From positions 5,177,631-5,225,000 of the forward strand of contig CM074764.1 in NCBI GenBank assembly GCA_037355855.1: a stretch of DNA of 47,370 bases, given 5' to 3'. The notes under the pieces were generated by a model that saw only the letters and a program-made list of their open reading frames with translations, made no database searches and was not told where the DNA came from. The stretch is from Pseudo-nitzschia pungens. Taxonomy: Eukaryota > Bacillariophyta > Bacillariophyceae > Bacillariales > Bacillariaceae. Below, piece after piece: positions 30,411-40,206 of this stretch. Each line of letters begins with the position of its first letter. The first letter of the stretch is position 1. The position numbers and the translations under genes were made by a program.

Positions 30411-30920
30411 ATGGGAAATTTTATTGATAAAACATTCACAGTAATTGCTGATATACTACTAAAAGTTTTACCAGCGAGTAAACAGGAAAAACAAGCTTTC
30501 TCATACTATCGAGCTGGAATGGCAGCTCAAGGAAAAGGACGGTATGCAGAAGCTTTACGAAACTATTATGAAGCTTTACAAGTTGAAGAAGATCCATACG
30601 ATCGTAGTTATACCCTTTATAATATTGGATTAATTTATGGTAATACCGGAAAATATACACAAGCATTAGAATTTTATCATCAAGCATTAGCATTAAATTC
30701 AAATCTTCCGCAAGCTTTAAATAATATTGCTGTAATCTATCATTCTCAAGCTTTACGAGCGCAAACTTTTGACGATGATGAGTATATTGACTTATCAAAA
30801 GAGTTATTTGATAAAGCAGCTGAATATTGGATTCAAGCATTAAAATTAGCTCCTGATAATTATCCAGGTGCAAGAAATTGGTTAAAAGTAACTGGTCGAT
30901 TTATGGATAATAATTCTTAA
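30411..30920 (+). CDS. ycf3: Photosystem I assembly protein Ycf3
   Basis: Thylakoid-associated chaperone for photosystem I assembly. The 169-residue product contains three tetratricopeptide-like repeats: [20 protein letters not shown], the repeat starting [19 protein letters not shown], and [14 protein letters not shown]. It has no intron, unlike land-plant ycf3. AAGGAG before the ATG is a strong ribosome-binding site. Confidence 0.98.
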   Translation: MGNFIDKTFTVIADILLKVLPASKQEKQAFSYYRAGMAAQGKGRYAEALRNYYEALQVEEDPYDRSYTLYNIGLIYGNTGKYTQALEFYHQALALNSNLPQALNNIAVIYHSQALRAQTFDDDEYIDLSKELFDKAAEYWIQALKLAPDNYPGARNWLKVTGRFMDNNS

Positions 30921-31024
30921 TTTATGAGTAAATAAGATTCGAAGCATTAAAAGAATTAGAAGCTTTTTGAAAATCGTGCAATCTCACGTAAATTGTCGTC
31001 TAATCTCTCTCATCTCTTATTGCA

Positions 31025-31065
31025 TTCAACAATTGTCTTAGGTTTGCTGTATAATAGATTATAAT
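31025..31065 (+). promoter_or_regulatory. Possible atpB promoter
   Basis: Two TATAAT boxes at 31050-31055 and 31060-31065 lie 80-95 bp before atpB. The best -35 candidate, TTCAAC at 31025-31030, has a 19-bp spacer to the first box. The -10 elements are good, the -35 is weak. Confidence 0.4.
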
Positions 31066-31137
31066 ATCCAGTAATCATTAGAAATGATCTGCAAACATTT
31101 GAAAGTATATTTATTCGAAGATATTTTAATATGTTAA

Positions 31138-32571
<1,434 letters not shown>

Positions 32572-32583
32572 GGAGTAAAATAT

Positions 32584-32985
32584 ATGGTTATGAACATTCG
32601 TGTCCTTACTCCAGACAGAGTCATTTGTTCAACTACGGCAGATGAAGTAGTTTTACCTGGTTTAACTGGACAAGTAGGCGTATTAGATGGTCATGCAGCA
32701 TTAATTACAGCATTAGATACAGGTCTATTAAGAATCAAGTTAGATGAAAAATGGACACCTATCATTTTATGTGGTGGATTAGCTGAAATTGATCGCAATC
32801 GTGTCACAGTTTTAGTAAACGATGTTGAAGAACTGGTTGACATTGAATTACGTCAAGCAACAGAAGAATTAGAGAAGGCAACACTTGCTGTTGAAGAAGC
32901 TGAAGATGATAAGAGTTTATTAGATGCGTCTGTTGAATTGAAAAAAGCAACAGCCAAAGTAGAAGCTATGAATTATTTATCATAA
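32584..32985 (+). CDS. atpE: ATP synthase epsilon subunit
   Basis: Rotor-stalk subunit of CF1 that couples rotation and inhibits ATP hydrolysis. The 133-residue product has the N-terminal beta-domain (NIRVLTPDRVICSTTADEVV, LTGQVGVLDGHAALITALD) and a C-terminal helical hairpin. AAGGAG spans the atpB stop and precedes ATG 32584; an ATG at 32590 is a possible alternative start. A very strong hairpin overlaps its stop region. Confidence 0.98.
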   Translation: MVMNIRVLTPDRVICSTTADEVVLPGLTGQVGVLDGHAALITALDTGLLRIKLDEKWTPIILCGGLAEIDRNRVTVLVNDVEELVDIELRQATEELEKATLAVEEAEDDKSLLDASVELKKATAKVEAMNYLS

Positions 32986-33042
32986 ATATTTTTTTCCAAT
33001 CTTATAAATTCGAACTCGGTTTATAAGATTGGAGAAAAATAT
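32986..33042 (+). terminator. atpE 3' hairpin
   Basis: 23-bp stem (32986-33008 with 33020-33042, one G-U pair) with an 11-nt loop, starting immediately after the atpE stop codon. It is the longest stem in the window and separates atpB-atpE from tatC. Confidence 0.8.
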
Positions 33043-33075
33043 AAATTATCAAATAGTATAAATTTATCTTTCTAT

Positions 33076-33816
33076 ATGCCAACCAATTCTAATTTTAATT
33101 TTACAAATAATTCAGTTGTGACACTAGAATTACCGTTTTCAGAGCATGTAGAGGAATTAAGACAACGTATTTTTTTAATCGTTGGTACAATTTTATTATT
33201 TACATGTTTTGCATTTGTGGAAGTAAAAAGTCTAGTTAAAATTTTAGAACTTCCAATCAATAACGTGAAATTTTTTCAACTCTCACCAGGAGAATACTTT
33301 ATTTCAACAGTAAAAATAGCATTTTACACGGGATTATTATTTTCAAGTCCTGTTGCTATTGGTCAATTGATTTTATTTTTATTGCCAGGTCTGACAAAAA
33401 AAGAAACAAAAATTATTCTTCCATTGTTAATAAGTTCATTAATTCTATTCGGTTTAGGCTTAGCTTTCTCATATTATACTTTAGTTCCAGCCGCATTAAA
33501 CTTCTTCTTAAACTATAGTGAAGAAGTTCTAGAACCGTTTTGGTCCTTTGATCAATACTTTGAATTTATTCTTGTTTTATTTTACAGTACAGGATTAGCA
33601 TTTCAGATTCCCATTATTCAAATTTTGGTAGGATTGCTAAATATTGTTTCTCCAAAACAAATGTTAGGTGCTTGGCGTTATGTCATATTAATTTCAACAA
33701 TTCTGGGAGCCATTTTAACACCTTCAACTGATCCACTGACACAATTGTTATTATCGTTCGCAATAATACTTTTGTATATGTCTGGTTTAGGAATCTTGTT
33801 TTTAATAAAAAATTAA
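33076..33816 (+). CDS. tatC: Sec-independent translocase TatC
   Basis: Membrane receptor of the twin-arginine export system of the thylakoid (also known as ycf43). The 246-residue product has about six hydrophobic segments and the conserved N-terminal ELPFSEHVEELRQRI, then the FxxLSPGEYF loop (FFQLSPGEYFISTVKIAF), as in the family. It lies 42 bp before petA on the same strand; no close ribosome-binding site is obvious. Confidence 0.96.
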   Translation: MPTNSNFNFTNNSVVTLELPFSEHVEELRQRIFLIVGTILLFTCFAFVEVKSLVKILELPINNVKFFQLSPGEYFISTVKIAFYTGLLFSSPVAIGQLILFLLPGLTKKETKIILPLLISSLILFGLGLAFSYYTLVPAALNFFLNYSEEVLEPFWSFDQYFEFILVLFYSTGLAFQIPIIQILVGLLNIVSPKQMLGAWRYVILISTILGAILTPSTDPLTQLLLSFAIILLYMSGLGILFLIKN

Positions 33817-33858
33817 CTTACATATATAGAATATTTATACTTAACAAGTATTTAAATT

Positions 33859-34802
33859 ATGGCAACTAACAAGTTTTTTAAAAGTCTTTTATTTGCTTCG
33901 ACGATTGCTGTAAATGTTTTTGGATCTTATGTACCAGATTCAGTAGCATATCCAGTTTTTGCACAGCAAAATTATTCAAACCCTCGTGCAGCAAATGGAA
34001 AATTAGCTTGTGCTAATTGTCATTTAAATCAAAAAGCAATTGAGATTGAAGCACCACAAGCAGTTCTACCAAATTCAGTTTTTGAAGTAGAAGTAAAAGT
34101 ACCATATGATACAACTAAACAACAAATTGGTGCAAATGGAAAGAAAGCTGATTTAAATGTTGGTGGTATTTTAATTTTACCAAAAGGTTTTAAATTAGCG
34201 TCAAAAAATCAAATTTCACCAGAAATTAAAGCAAAAAACAAAGGTGTATTTATCTCACCTTATAGTACTGAATTAGATAATATGTTTGTCGTAGGTCCAA
34301 TTGCAGGAAAAACACACCAAGAATTAATCTTCCCAGTTGTTGCTCCTGATCCAGAAAAGAATTCTGATGTTAAATATTTAACATACCCATTCTACGCTGG
34401 TGGAAACCGTGGCCGTGGTCAAGTTTACCCTACTGGTGAAAAGAGTAATGTAAATGTTTTTGGTGCAACACAAGCAGGCCAAATTACAGACATTAGCACT
34501 TCAGAAAAAGGTGACTCAACTATTGAAATTATTAATTCAAACGGTGTAAAAACATCACAGTTGTTCCAAAAGGCTTAGTTTTAACAGTTAAAGTAGGCGA
34601 TATTGTTCAAACAGAACAAGGATTAAACATTGATCCAAATGCTGGTGGATTTGGTCAAGAAGAATCAGAAATCGTTTTACAAAATCCAATTCGAATTGTT
34701 GGATATCTTGCTTTCTGTTTATGTGCGTTATTAACTCAAATCTTATTAGTTTTAAAGAAAAAACAATTCGAAAAAGTACAAGCTGCTGAGCTTAACTTCT
34801 AA
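33859..34802 (+). pseudogene. petA: Cytochrome f, interrupted by a 1-base frameshift
   Basis: Cytochrome f is the c-type haem subunit of cytochrome b6f. The signal peptide ends SVA before YPVFAQQ, whose tyrosine supplies an axial haem ligand; haem motif CANCH follows. The first frame is open from 33859 to a TAG at 34576-34578 (239 codons). From 34563 a second frame carries the expected remainder, [11 protein letters not shown] through the membrane helix to AELNF, ending TAA 34800-34802. One base is missing around 34560-34563. Restoring the frame would give the normal length of about 314 residues. The intact tail suggests a sequencing error or very recent mutation rather than decay, since the gene is essential for photosynthesis. 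Confidence 0.93.
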
Positions 34803-35090
34803 TTTAGGTCTCAAAAAAGTTTATGGGTTTCATTTTTTTGAAACAGACCACTTTTTAAATTGATATTCCTAGAACAATAAATTTATGTTAAATCGATGCA
34901 TCAAATCCTTTTTTAGGTGATGCATCAAAGAGTAGTCAAGCACACCCTTATACTGACTACTTAAAGGGCCCTTAAAGGGTCCTTAAATCGGCTCTAAGAC
35001 ATTATTAGATAATATAAATGTATTTTTAGGATAAAGATAAAATATAGAAGTAACGGTATTCAATCCAAAAAATTTTTAAAATCTAAAGAC

Positions 35091-35118
35091 TTGACAAAGT
35101 TTAAAATATATGTATACT
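35091..35118 (+). promoter_or_regulatory. Orphan sigma70-type promoter
   Basis: TTGACA at 35091-35096 and TATACT at 35113-35118 with a 16-bp spacer. No plus-strand gene follows before ycf90, which lies on the other strand. A small inverted repeat ACTAAC/GTTAGT lies at the likely start site. Confidence 0.5.
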
Positions 35119-35251
35119 AACTACGTTAGTAGTTCTCCAGTCTAATTAGATCAATTATTTGAATATATTTACATGTTATTTGTAGATTCAATATATAGAA
35201 GAGCATAATTATTTCATTTTTAACATATCTATTCCACATACAATATATATA

Positions 35252-35281
35252 TATATTTATGCCACAAATGGCATAAATATA
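35252..35281. terminator. 13-bp hairpin between petA and ycf90
   Basis: Perfect 13-bp inverted repeat (35252-35264 with 35269-35281) around the loop CAAA. It could serve as a 3' end for ycf90 (minus strand, about 100 bp past its stop) or for a plus-strand transcript from the orphan promoter. Confidence 0.6.
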
Positions 35282-35383
35282 ATACAAGATACGTATTCCA
35301 TTTCTGTTATACACATTTTATAGCGTTTATTATAATCACGGAAACTAATTATAAAAAAAGGGAAATTAAGTCTTAGTAATCAA

Positions 35384-36640
35384 TTATTTTTTAAATAATC
35401 TTTTAAATAAACTCAGGAAAAACTCTTTTATTGGACCAGTAATCCAATTTTCTTTATTTCCACTTCCAAACCATCCATACCAAAGTTTCGGGAATTTTCT
35501 ATATATATTCGCTTGTTTTTCATCTTGCCAAGCTGTGTTACCACCACTGTAAATACTATTTTTTGGACGTGGGCCAATATGTAATTCTGTTGTTTCAACA
35601 AATAATGGAATATAAAAATATTGTCCATAGATTGCATGTAGTAAACCAAAAAAGATTGAACCTATATGTATACTAATACAAACTAATAATACAATACTTA
35701 ACGCATTAAATTGGTACAATAAAGTCGGATCTGTTGCACTTATAGTAACAGCACGAGTTCCAGAAGCCTGAGTCGCAACATTAAATACTAAATTTGGTTC
35801 TAATATATTTTGTTGGAAATATTCAACCCTAAAGATGAAAAATATCATAACTTGTTCGAGGAATCCCATAATTAGTAGAAACGTCCAATGCCAACGTACT
35901 AAATAAGGACAATACCGTTTCCCAACTCGAGTTAACATAGCATAAGCTACAATACCCGATAATTGTTGCCAAAATTCCCCAATTGTTTCAACTAAATATG
36001 GAATAATCACATTATAAACTTGGTAATAATATGGGAGAATACGAGCTTTATTTGTTTCATTTAGATTTGAAATTATCATAGAAATTGGATCAATGTAATA
36101 CCGCAAGCCACTATCGGGATCTGTATGAATTATTCCCTTTGTAAAAGCATAATAGAACAATTTACCTGGATTATACCAATGAACATTCGAACCTAATTGC
36201 ATTTCGGTTTTTGCTAATGCCACACTACTACGTTGAAGTTCAATTGCACTAACCCCTAACTTTCGCCAATAAGGGAACTTAATTAGTAGTTGACTGTACA
36301 TAGTAACAATATCAATTAAATGACGATACCATAAATAACCTGCAAAAATACCAATACATGTAATGTAAGTAGAAGTTTTTAAATTATATCTAAAAATTAG
36401 AATAATAAATCGTACAAAAATAAGAAAGAAAATAACATTTTCGATATCGGTCAAATTTAACCCATCTTGAACCTTTTGCAATAGATCATTTTTAAATAAA
36501 CTTAATGACGCTATTAATTTATAGATTGGATCATCTTGTCCTAATGTCGTTTTAGTAGTAAGAGTACTATCAAACCAATTTAAAATTGTTGGTTGATCAC
36601 TGTTAATTAAAAATAGTAAAAGTCTCAGAGAATATAACAT
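35384..36640 (-). CDS. ycf90: Ycf90-like conserved membrane protein
   Basis: A 418-residue ORF of unknown function; from its place between petA and trnE I believe it is diatom ycf90, but I cannot check. Hydrophobic segments are at about residues 67-84, 91-110, 253-270 and 312-338. Between the second and third lies a soluble region with SAIELQRSSVALAKTEMQLG and a YYIDPISMIIS block. The C-terminal 70 residues are soluble and rich in tryptophan and glycine, ending in a basic tail LFKRLFKK. No enzyme motif is visible. Base usage is like neighbouring plastid genes, so it is not recent foreign DNA. Confidence 0.75.
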   Translation of the reverse strand: MLYSLRLLLFLINSDQPTILNWFDSTLTTKTTLGQDDPIYKLIASLSLFKNDLLQKVQDGLNLTDIENVIFFLIFVRFIILIFRYNLKTSTYITCIGIFAGYLWYRHLIDIVTMYSQLLIKFPYWRKLGVSAIELQRSSVALAKTEMQLGSNVHWYNPGKLFYYAFTKGIIHTDPDSGLRYYIDPISMIISNLNETNKARILPYYYQVYNVIIPYLVETIGEFWQQLSGIVAYAMLTRVGKRYCPYLVRWHWTFLLIMGFLEQVMIFFIFRVEYFQQNILEPNLVFNVATQASGTRAVTISATDPTLLYQFNALSIVLLVCISIHIGSIFFGLLHAIYGQYFYIPLFVETTELHIGPRPKNSIYSGGNTAWQDEKQANIYRKFPKLWYGWFGSGNKENWITGPIKEFFLSLFKRLFKK

Positions 36641-36825
36641 AAATTTATTTTATCAAGATTTTTTTATCTCAAAATTGGTAATAGATTACCTTTAAAGTGT
36701 AAATTTTCAACAATTGAAACCTATTCAATTGTTTTAATTAAAAAATAGACTTTCTTAAATTATATCTATAATCATATTTAAATAACTATTTGTCAAGTTT
36801 TAGAGTAAATTAAAAAATTAAAGAG

Positions 36826-36898
36826 TACCCCCTAGGGAATTCGAATCCCTGTTACCTCCGTGAAAGGGAGGTGTCCTAGGCCTCTAGACGAAGGGGGC
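36826..36898 (-). tRNA. trnE-UUC: tRNA-Glu (UUC)
   Basis: 73-nt cloverleaf on the minus strand. GCCCCCT pairs with AGGGGGT (first pair G-U), and the anticodon loop CTTTCAC gives TTC. Besides translation, this tRNA feeds 5-aminolevulinate synthesis in plastids. Confidence 0.96.
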
Positions 36899-36900
36899 GG

Positions 36901-36930
36901 TATTTTCAATAGCTTAAACTATTGAAAATA
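36901..36930 (-). other. trnG-trnE intergenic hairpin
   Basis: Perfect 12-bp inverted repeat (36901-36912 with 36919-36930), 6-nt loop, filling almost all of the 35-bp spacer between the two tRNA genes. It is probably a processing element of a trnG-trnE precursor. Confidence 0.6.
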
Positions 36931-36933
36931 CTA

Positions 36934-37005
36934 AGCGGGCAACGCGATTCGAACGCGCGACATCGACCTTGGCAAGGTCGCGCTCTACCACTGAGCTATG
37001 CCCGC
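36934..37005 (-). tRNA. trnG-GCC: tRNA-Gly (GCC)
   Basis: 72-nt cloverleaf on the minus strand. GCGGGCA pairs with TGCCCGC, the anticodon stem CGACC/GGTCG encloses TTGCCAA, giving GCC. The discriminator is T. Confidence 0.96.
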
Positions 37006-37091
37006 TTATTTACAATATCATAATGAATCAATATAATATCTCTAAATTGTATTGTATAAAAGTTCATTGATTTTGTCAAGACTTTCAGAGC

Positions 37092-37121
37092 TCGAAATTA
37101 TAGTTTATACTATAATTTCGA
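37092..37121 (-). terminator. psbZ 3' hairpin
   Basis: 13-bp inverted repeat (37092-37104 with 37109-37121), 4-nt loop, beginning 5 bp beyond the psbZ stop on the minus strand. Confidence 0.68.
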
Positions 37122-37126
37122 ATTAT

Positions 37127-37312
37127 TTAAAGCGAATTCGTAATACCATCTGCTGTAGCAATTACAAATACTAAAGCAACCCACGCTTTAAAAATAGTAG
37201 TGAAGTTGTCTTTTGAGCTTTCCCATTCACCTGGTGTTGCTAAAGCTACTGGAACTGTTACAACTAATGCTAATGAAATTAAAACGAATAAAACTGTTAA
37301 TAAAGTTATCAT
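37127..37312 (-). CDS. psbZ: Photosystem II protein Z
   Basis: Two-helix photosystem II subunit at the core-antenna interface (formerly ycf9). The 61-residue product starts [20 protein letters not shown], has the loop [20 protein letters not shown] between the helices, and ends GITNSL, all typical of the family. psb30 is 51 bp upstream on the same strand. Confidence 0.97.
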   Translation of the reverse strand: MITLLTVLFVLISLALVVTVPVALATPGEWESSKDNFTTIFKAWVALVFVIATADGITNSL

Positions 37313-37363
37313 AAATATTTTTTAAATGTTTTTATAGATGATCGAAATGAAATAGATATTAAA

Positions 37364-37468
37364 TTATAAATTGCCTTTTTTTAACGCTAATAAAACAATA
37401 ATAGCAGGACCAGATAACATAATAACACCTGTTGCTACCAATTGTCCTATAATTTGCCAATTAACCAT
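37364..37468 (-). CDS. psb30: Photosystem II protein Psb30 (Ycf12)
   Basis: One-helix photosystem II subunit. The frame encodes 34 residues, [17 protein letters not shown]... ending ALKKGNL, matching the Ycf12 pattern of a single helix and a basic C-terminus. It lies directly before psbZ. Confidence 0.92.
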   Translation of the reverse strand: MVNWQIIGQLVATGVIMLSGPAIIVLLALKKGNL

Positions 37469-37677
37469 TTTTTAAATCCTTATTATCAATTTTTTAATAA
37501 AATTTTAAGTAATATAATAACCACTAATATTAGTTATAATTCTACTTAAAAATTAATAAAGTAAAAATATTCTTTTACTTGAGCTTTGTAAATTTAAATA
37601 TTTTCGAAAAGATTATAAATAAAAACTTTACTAGTTTGATATTTTTATGTTATTATGTATTGTGTAGCACAGCTTAA

Positions 37678-37749
37678 GGGTTGCTAACTCAATGGTAGAG
37701 TACTCGGCTTTTAACCGATTTGTTCTGGGTTCGAGTCCCAGGCAACCCA
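37678..37749 (+). tRNA. trnK-UUU: tRNA-Lys (UUU)
   Basis: 72-nt cloverleaf. GGGTTGC pairs with GCAACCC, and the anticodon loop CTTTTAA gives TTT. There is no intron and no matK, unlike land plants. It stands alone on the plus strand between minus-strand gene blocks; a weak promoter (TTGATA 37636-37641, TATTGT 37658-37663) lies before it. Confidence 0.96.
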
Positions 37750-37895
37750 ATTCCAATAATTTCAAAATTAATAATAAAATAATTTCTTTTTTAGCTTTAG
37801 TTTATGATCGCTAATAGTTTCTAGATCAATTTTTATTTCTAAAATATTGTATTTATAACACTATTAATAGATTAATAACGAAAGGTATTCCAAAT

Positions 37896-37932
37896 AATTT
37901 AGTACATAAAAAATTATTTTATGTACTAAATT
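37896..37932 (-). terminator. psbE-F-L-J 3' hairpin
   Basis: Perfect 16-bp inverted repeat (37896-37911 with 37917-37932), 5-nt loop, 7 bp beyond the psbJ stop on the minus strand. Confidence 0.75.
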
Positions 37933-37939
37933 TGATTAC

Positions 37940-38059
37940 TTATAATGATGAACCTAAACCAGAATATGCACCATAAATAAATAAAGCAAGCATTGTAATT
38001 ACTGCTAATCCACCTACTAAACCTACAAGCCATAACGGGATTCTACCTGTATTTGCCAT
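37940..38059 (-). CDS. psbJ: Photosystem II protein J
   Basis: One-helix photosystem II subunit near cytochrome b559. The frame encodes 39 residues starting [20 protein letters not shown] and ending YSGLGSSL, the family signature. It is the last gene of psbE-psbF-psbL-psbJ, 26 bp after psbL. Confidence 0.96.
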   Translation of the reverse strand: MANTGRIPLWLVGLVGGLAVITMLALFIYGAYSGLGSSL

Positions 38060-38085
38060 AAAAAAAAGCTCCTAGTATATAAAGA

Positions 38086-38208
<123 letters not shown>

Positions 38209-38240
38209 TTACCTCGTATTACTATAATATATATATTAAT

Positions 38241-38390
<150 letters not shown>

Positions 38391-38645
38391 TTATAAACCT
38401 TTAGTTAAATCTTCTAATTCTTGTTTCGCACTGAAACGGTCATTCACTAATGGAATTTGTTGACGATCTTGAGTAAAGTATTCATTTGGACGTGGAGTTC
38501 CAAATACATCATATGCTAATCCTGTACTAACGAATAACCAACCCGATACGAAAAGTGATGGGATTGTGATACTGTGAATAATCCAGTAACGTACACTAGT
38601 AATAATATCTGAGAACGGACGTTCACCTGTAGATCCACCAGACAT
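38391..38645 (-). CDS. psbE: Cytochrome b559 alpha subunit
   Basis: Haem-binding photosystem II subunit. From ATG 38645 the product is 84 residues starting [20 protein letters not shown], with the haem histidine in [18 protein letters not shown]. An upstream in-frame ATG at 38678 would add 11 residues not found in the family, so I reject it. First gene of psbE-F-L-J. Confidence 0.98.
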
Positions 38646-38695
38646 AATATATTCCTCTATAAAAAAATTGTTGCTCATTCAAAGTGTTATATGAA

Positions 38696-38766
38696 AGCGG
38701 GCAGGGGGAATCGAACCCCCATCATTAGCTTGGAAGGCTAAGGTTTTACCACTAAACTATGCCCGC
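38696..38766 (-). tRNA. trnG-UCC: tRNA-Gly (UCC)
   Basis: 71-nt cloverleaf on the minus strand. GCGGGCA pairs with TGCCCGC, and the anticodon loop CTTCCAA gives TCC. It is uninterrupted, unlike land-plant trnG-UCC, and lies 50 bp before psbE on the same strand. Confidence 0.96.
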
Positions 38767-38819
38767 ATAATAATATTAAGAATATTATAAAATTATGCTG
38801 ACATAAAAGCAATAAAATC

Positions 38820-39365
38820 TTAAATATTTTCTAATTTCAAATTAAGAAATTTTGCCAAACTAGCTGCTTCTTCTTCTAAATTTGAAATGGAAGTTGGTTC
38901 TTGAACGGGTGTTAAAGGTATCTTACGGTCATCTTTTAAACACAAATAAATACTTCGTGTTGGATTTAATCCTTCTGTGATTTTAATACCAATGTACTTG
39001 ATATTTGATAAGGGGTAGGTTAGAAGAATTTCACGATTTTTACCAGGAAATCCTTTTCGAACAATCTTTACCAGACTTTCAATTCGATTATATTCATTAT
39101 AACCTCCGCCAATATCTAAAAGTACAGTTGCAATGATATAAATACTTATTCCAAAACTTAAAGTACCATAAAACATCATTACTAACCCTTGCGGGATAAA
39201 AACTAATTCAGTTGAATTTGTAAAAGGTAATAAATTAATTTTGAAATAGCTAGAAAGACCGGCTAGTAAAAAACCTATTCCTCCTAGAAATAAAACCACT
39301 GACCAAAAATAGTTACTAAACCGTCTTGACCCTATAATCTCATCTCGACGAATTTCATTTTGCAT
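38820..39365 (-). CDS. ycf4: Photosystem I assembly protein Ycf4
   Basis: Thylakoid membrane scaffold for photosystem I assembly. The 181-residue product has two N-terminal membrane helices (about 20-40 and 60-85), the FIPQGLVMMFYGTLS block between them, and a soluble C-terminal domain with GFPGKNREILLTYPLSNI. It lies 17 bp after petL on the same strand. Confidence 0.97.
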   Translation of the reverse strand: MQNEIRRDEIIGSRRFSNYFWSVVLFLGGIGFLLAGLSSYFKINLLPFTNSTELVFIPQGLVMMFYGTLSFGISIYIIATVLLDIGGGYNEYNRIESLVKIVRKGFPGKNREILLTYPLSNIKYIGIKITEGLNPTRSIYLCLKDDRKIPLTPVQEPTSISNLEEEAASLAKFLNLKLENI

Positions 39366-39382
39366 TTGATCCTAGTCTTTAA

Positions 39383-39478
39383 TTAAATTAATTTAATTGA
39401 TTTTAATCCTAAAAATAAACCCGATGAAAGAGCGAAACAAAAACCTACTAGTAAAAAATAATCGATAGCAACTGTCAT
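39383..39478 (-). CDS. petL: Cytochrome b6f subunit VI
   Basis: One-helix subunit that helps stabilise the b6f dimer. The frame encodes 31 residues, MTVAIDYFLLVGFCFALSSG then LFLGLKSIKLI, which fits the algal PetL (ycf7) pattern. It precedes ycf4 and is divergent from psaL. Confidence 0.9.
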   Translation of the reverse strand: MTVAIDYFLLVGFCFALSSGLFLGLKSIKLI

Positions 39479-39662
39479 AAAAACCTTTTTTATTTTATTT
39501 AAATGAAATTTATAAAAATTTTTCTGTATATTAATATATATTATATAGTAATCTATATAAAAATTTTGGTTAATAGAATTTTTTGTTAAATTCTAACTAA
39601 CCTTATATTCAATTTAATTAAACAATTTTCTTATTAATTTAACTAATCTTTGAATTAACTTT

Positions 39663-40112
39663 ATGGCTAATTTTATTAAACCTTATAATGATGATCCATT
39701 TGTAGGTCATTTAGCAACACCAATAACATCATCTGCGGCGACACGTGCACTTTTACAAAATTTACCAGCATACCGATTTGGTTTAACACCTTTGTTACGT
39801 GGGCTGGAAATTGGTTTAGCACATGGTTATTTTTTAATCGGTCCATTTGCTTTATTAGGTCCATTGCGTAATTCTGATATTGCATTACTTGCTGGTTTCC
39901 TTTCAACAATCGGATTAATTCTTATCTTAACATTAGGATTAACGATTTATGGTATTGCCACATTTGGTCAAGAAAAATCAAGCTCTGAAAATAATCTTCA
40001 AACTAGAAAAGCTTGGAACCGATTTAAAGGTGGATTTTTCGTTGGAGCATGTGGAAGTGCAGGATTTGCATTTATTTGTTTATCAAGTATACCAACTTTT
40101 ACATTCAATTAA
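39663..40112 (+). CDS. psaL: Photosystem I subunit XI (PsaL)
   Basis: Membrane subunit at the photosystem I periphery, involved in trimer contacts in cyanobacteria. The 149-residue product has [20 protein letters not shown] near its start, the [24 protein letters not shown] helix region, and a C-terminal helix. Plastid location is a red-lineage trait. A hairpin follows at 40137-40168. Confidence 0.98.
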   Translation: MANFIKPYNDDPFVGHLATPITSSAATRALLQNLPAYRFGLTPLLRGLEIGLAHGYFLIGPFALLGPLRNSDIALLAGFLSTIGLILILTLGLTIYGIATFGQEKSSSENNLQTRKAWNRFKGGFFVGACGSAGFAFICLSSIPTFTFN

Positions 40113-40136
40113 ATACTACATACAATAGTATAAATT

Positions 40137-40168
40137 TGTAAAACTAGTTGCTTTTACCTAGTTTTACA
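40137..40168 (+). terminator. psaL 3' hairpin
   Basis: Perfect 11-bp inverted repeat TGTAAAACTAG/CTAGTTTTACA (40137-40147 with 40158-40168), 10-nt loop, between psaL and cbbX. Confidence 0.65.
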
Positions 40169-40206
40169 TATAAAAGTTTATTTATTCAATCTTATAATTC
40201 ATTTTT

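Larger units (their letters stand above)
34803..35383. other. petA-ycf90 spacer, structure-rich
   Basis: 581 bp without a recognisable gene between convergent petA and ycf90. It contains: a petA 3' structure with GGTCT/AGACC outer and GTTTCA/TGAAAC inner pairs (34807-34849); an 11-bp direct repeat GATGCATCAAA at 34895-34905 and 34919-34929; an inverted repeat AGTAGTCA/TGACTACT (34931-34938, 34954-34961); a short reiteration of CTTAAAGGG near 34960-34985; an orphan promoter at 35091-35118; and a 13-bp hairpin at 35252-35281. Confidence 0.7.

Noticed and set aside
34579..34802. Downstream part of petA as a separate small membrane-protein gene
   Set aside because: It has no own start and continues cytochrome f in exact register after one missing base.
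35126..35314. 62-codon minus-strand frame in the petA-ycf90 spacer
   Set aside because: Composition is that of AT-rich non-coding DNA (many I, Y, N), it crosses the 13-bp hairpin, and it has no family signal.
36961..36990. trnG-GCC read as tRNA-Ala (GGC)
   Set aside because: The loop reads TTGGCAA on the plus strand, but the gene is on the minus strand, where it reads TTGCCAA with anticodon GCC (Gly).
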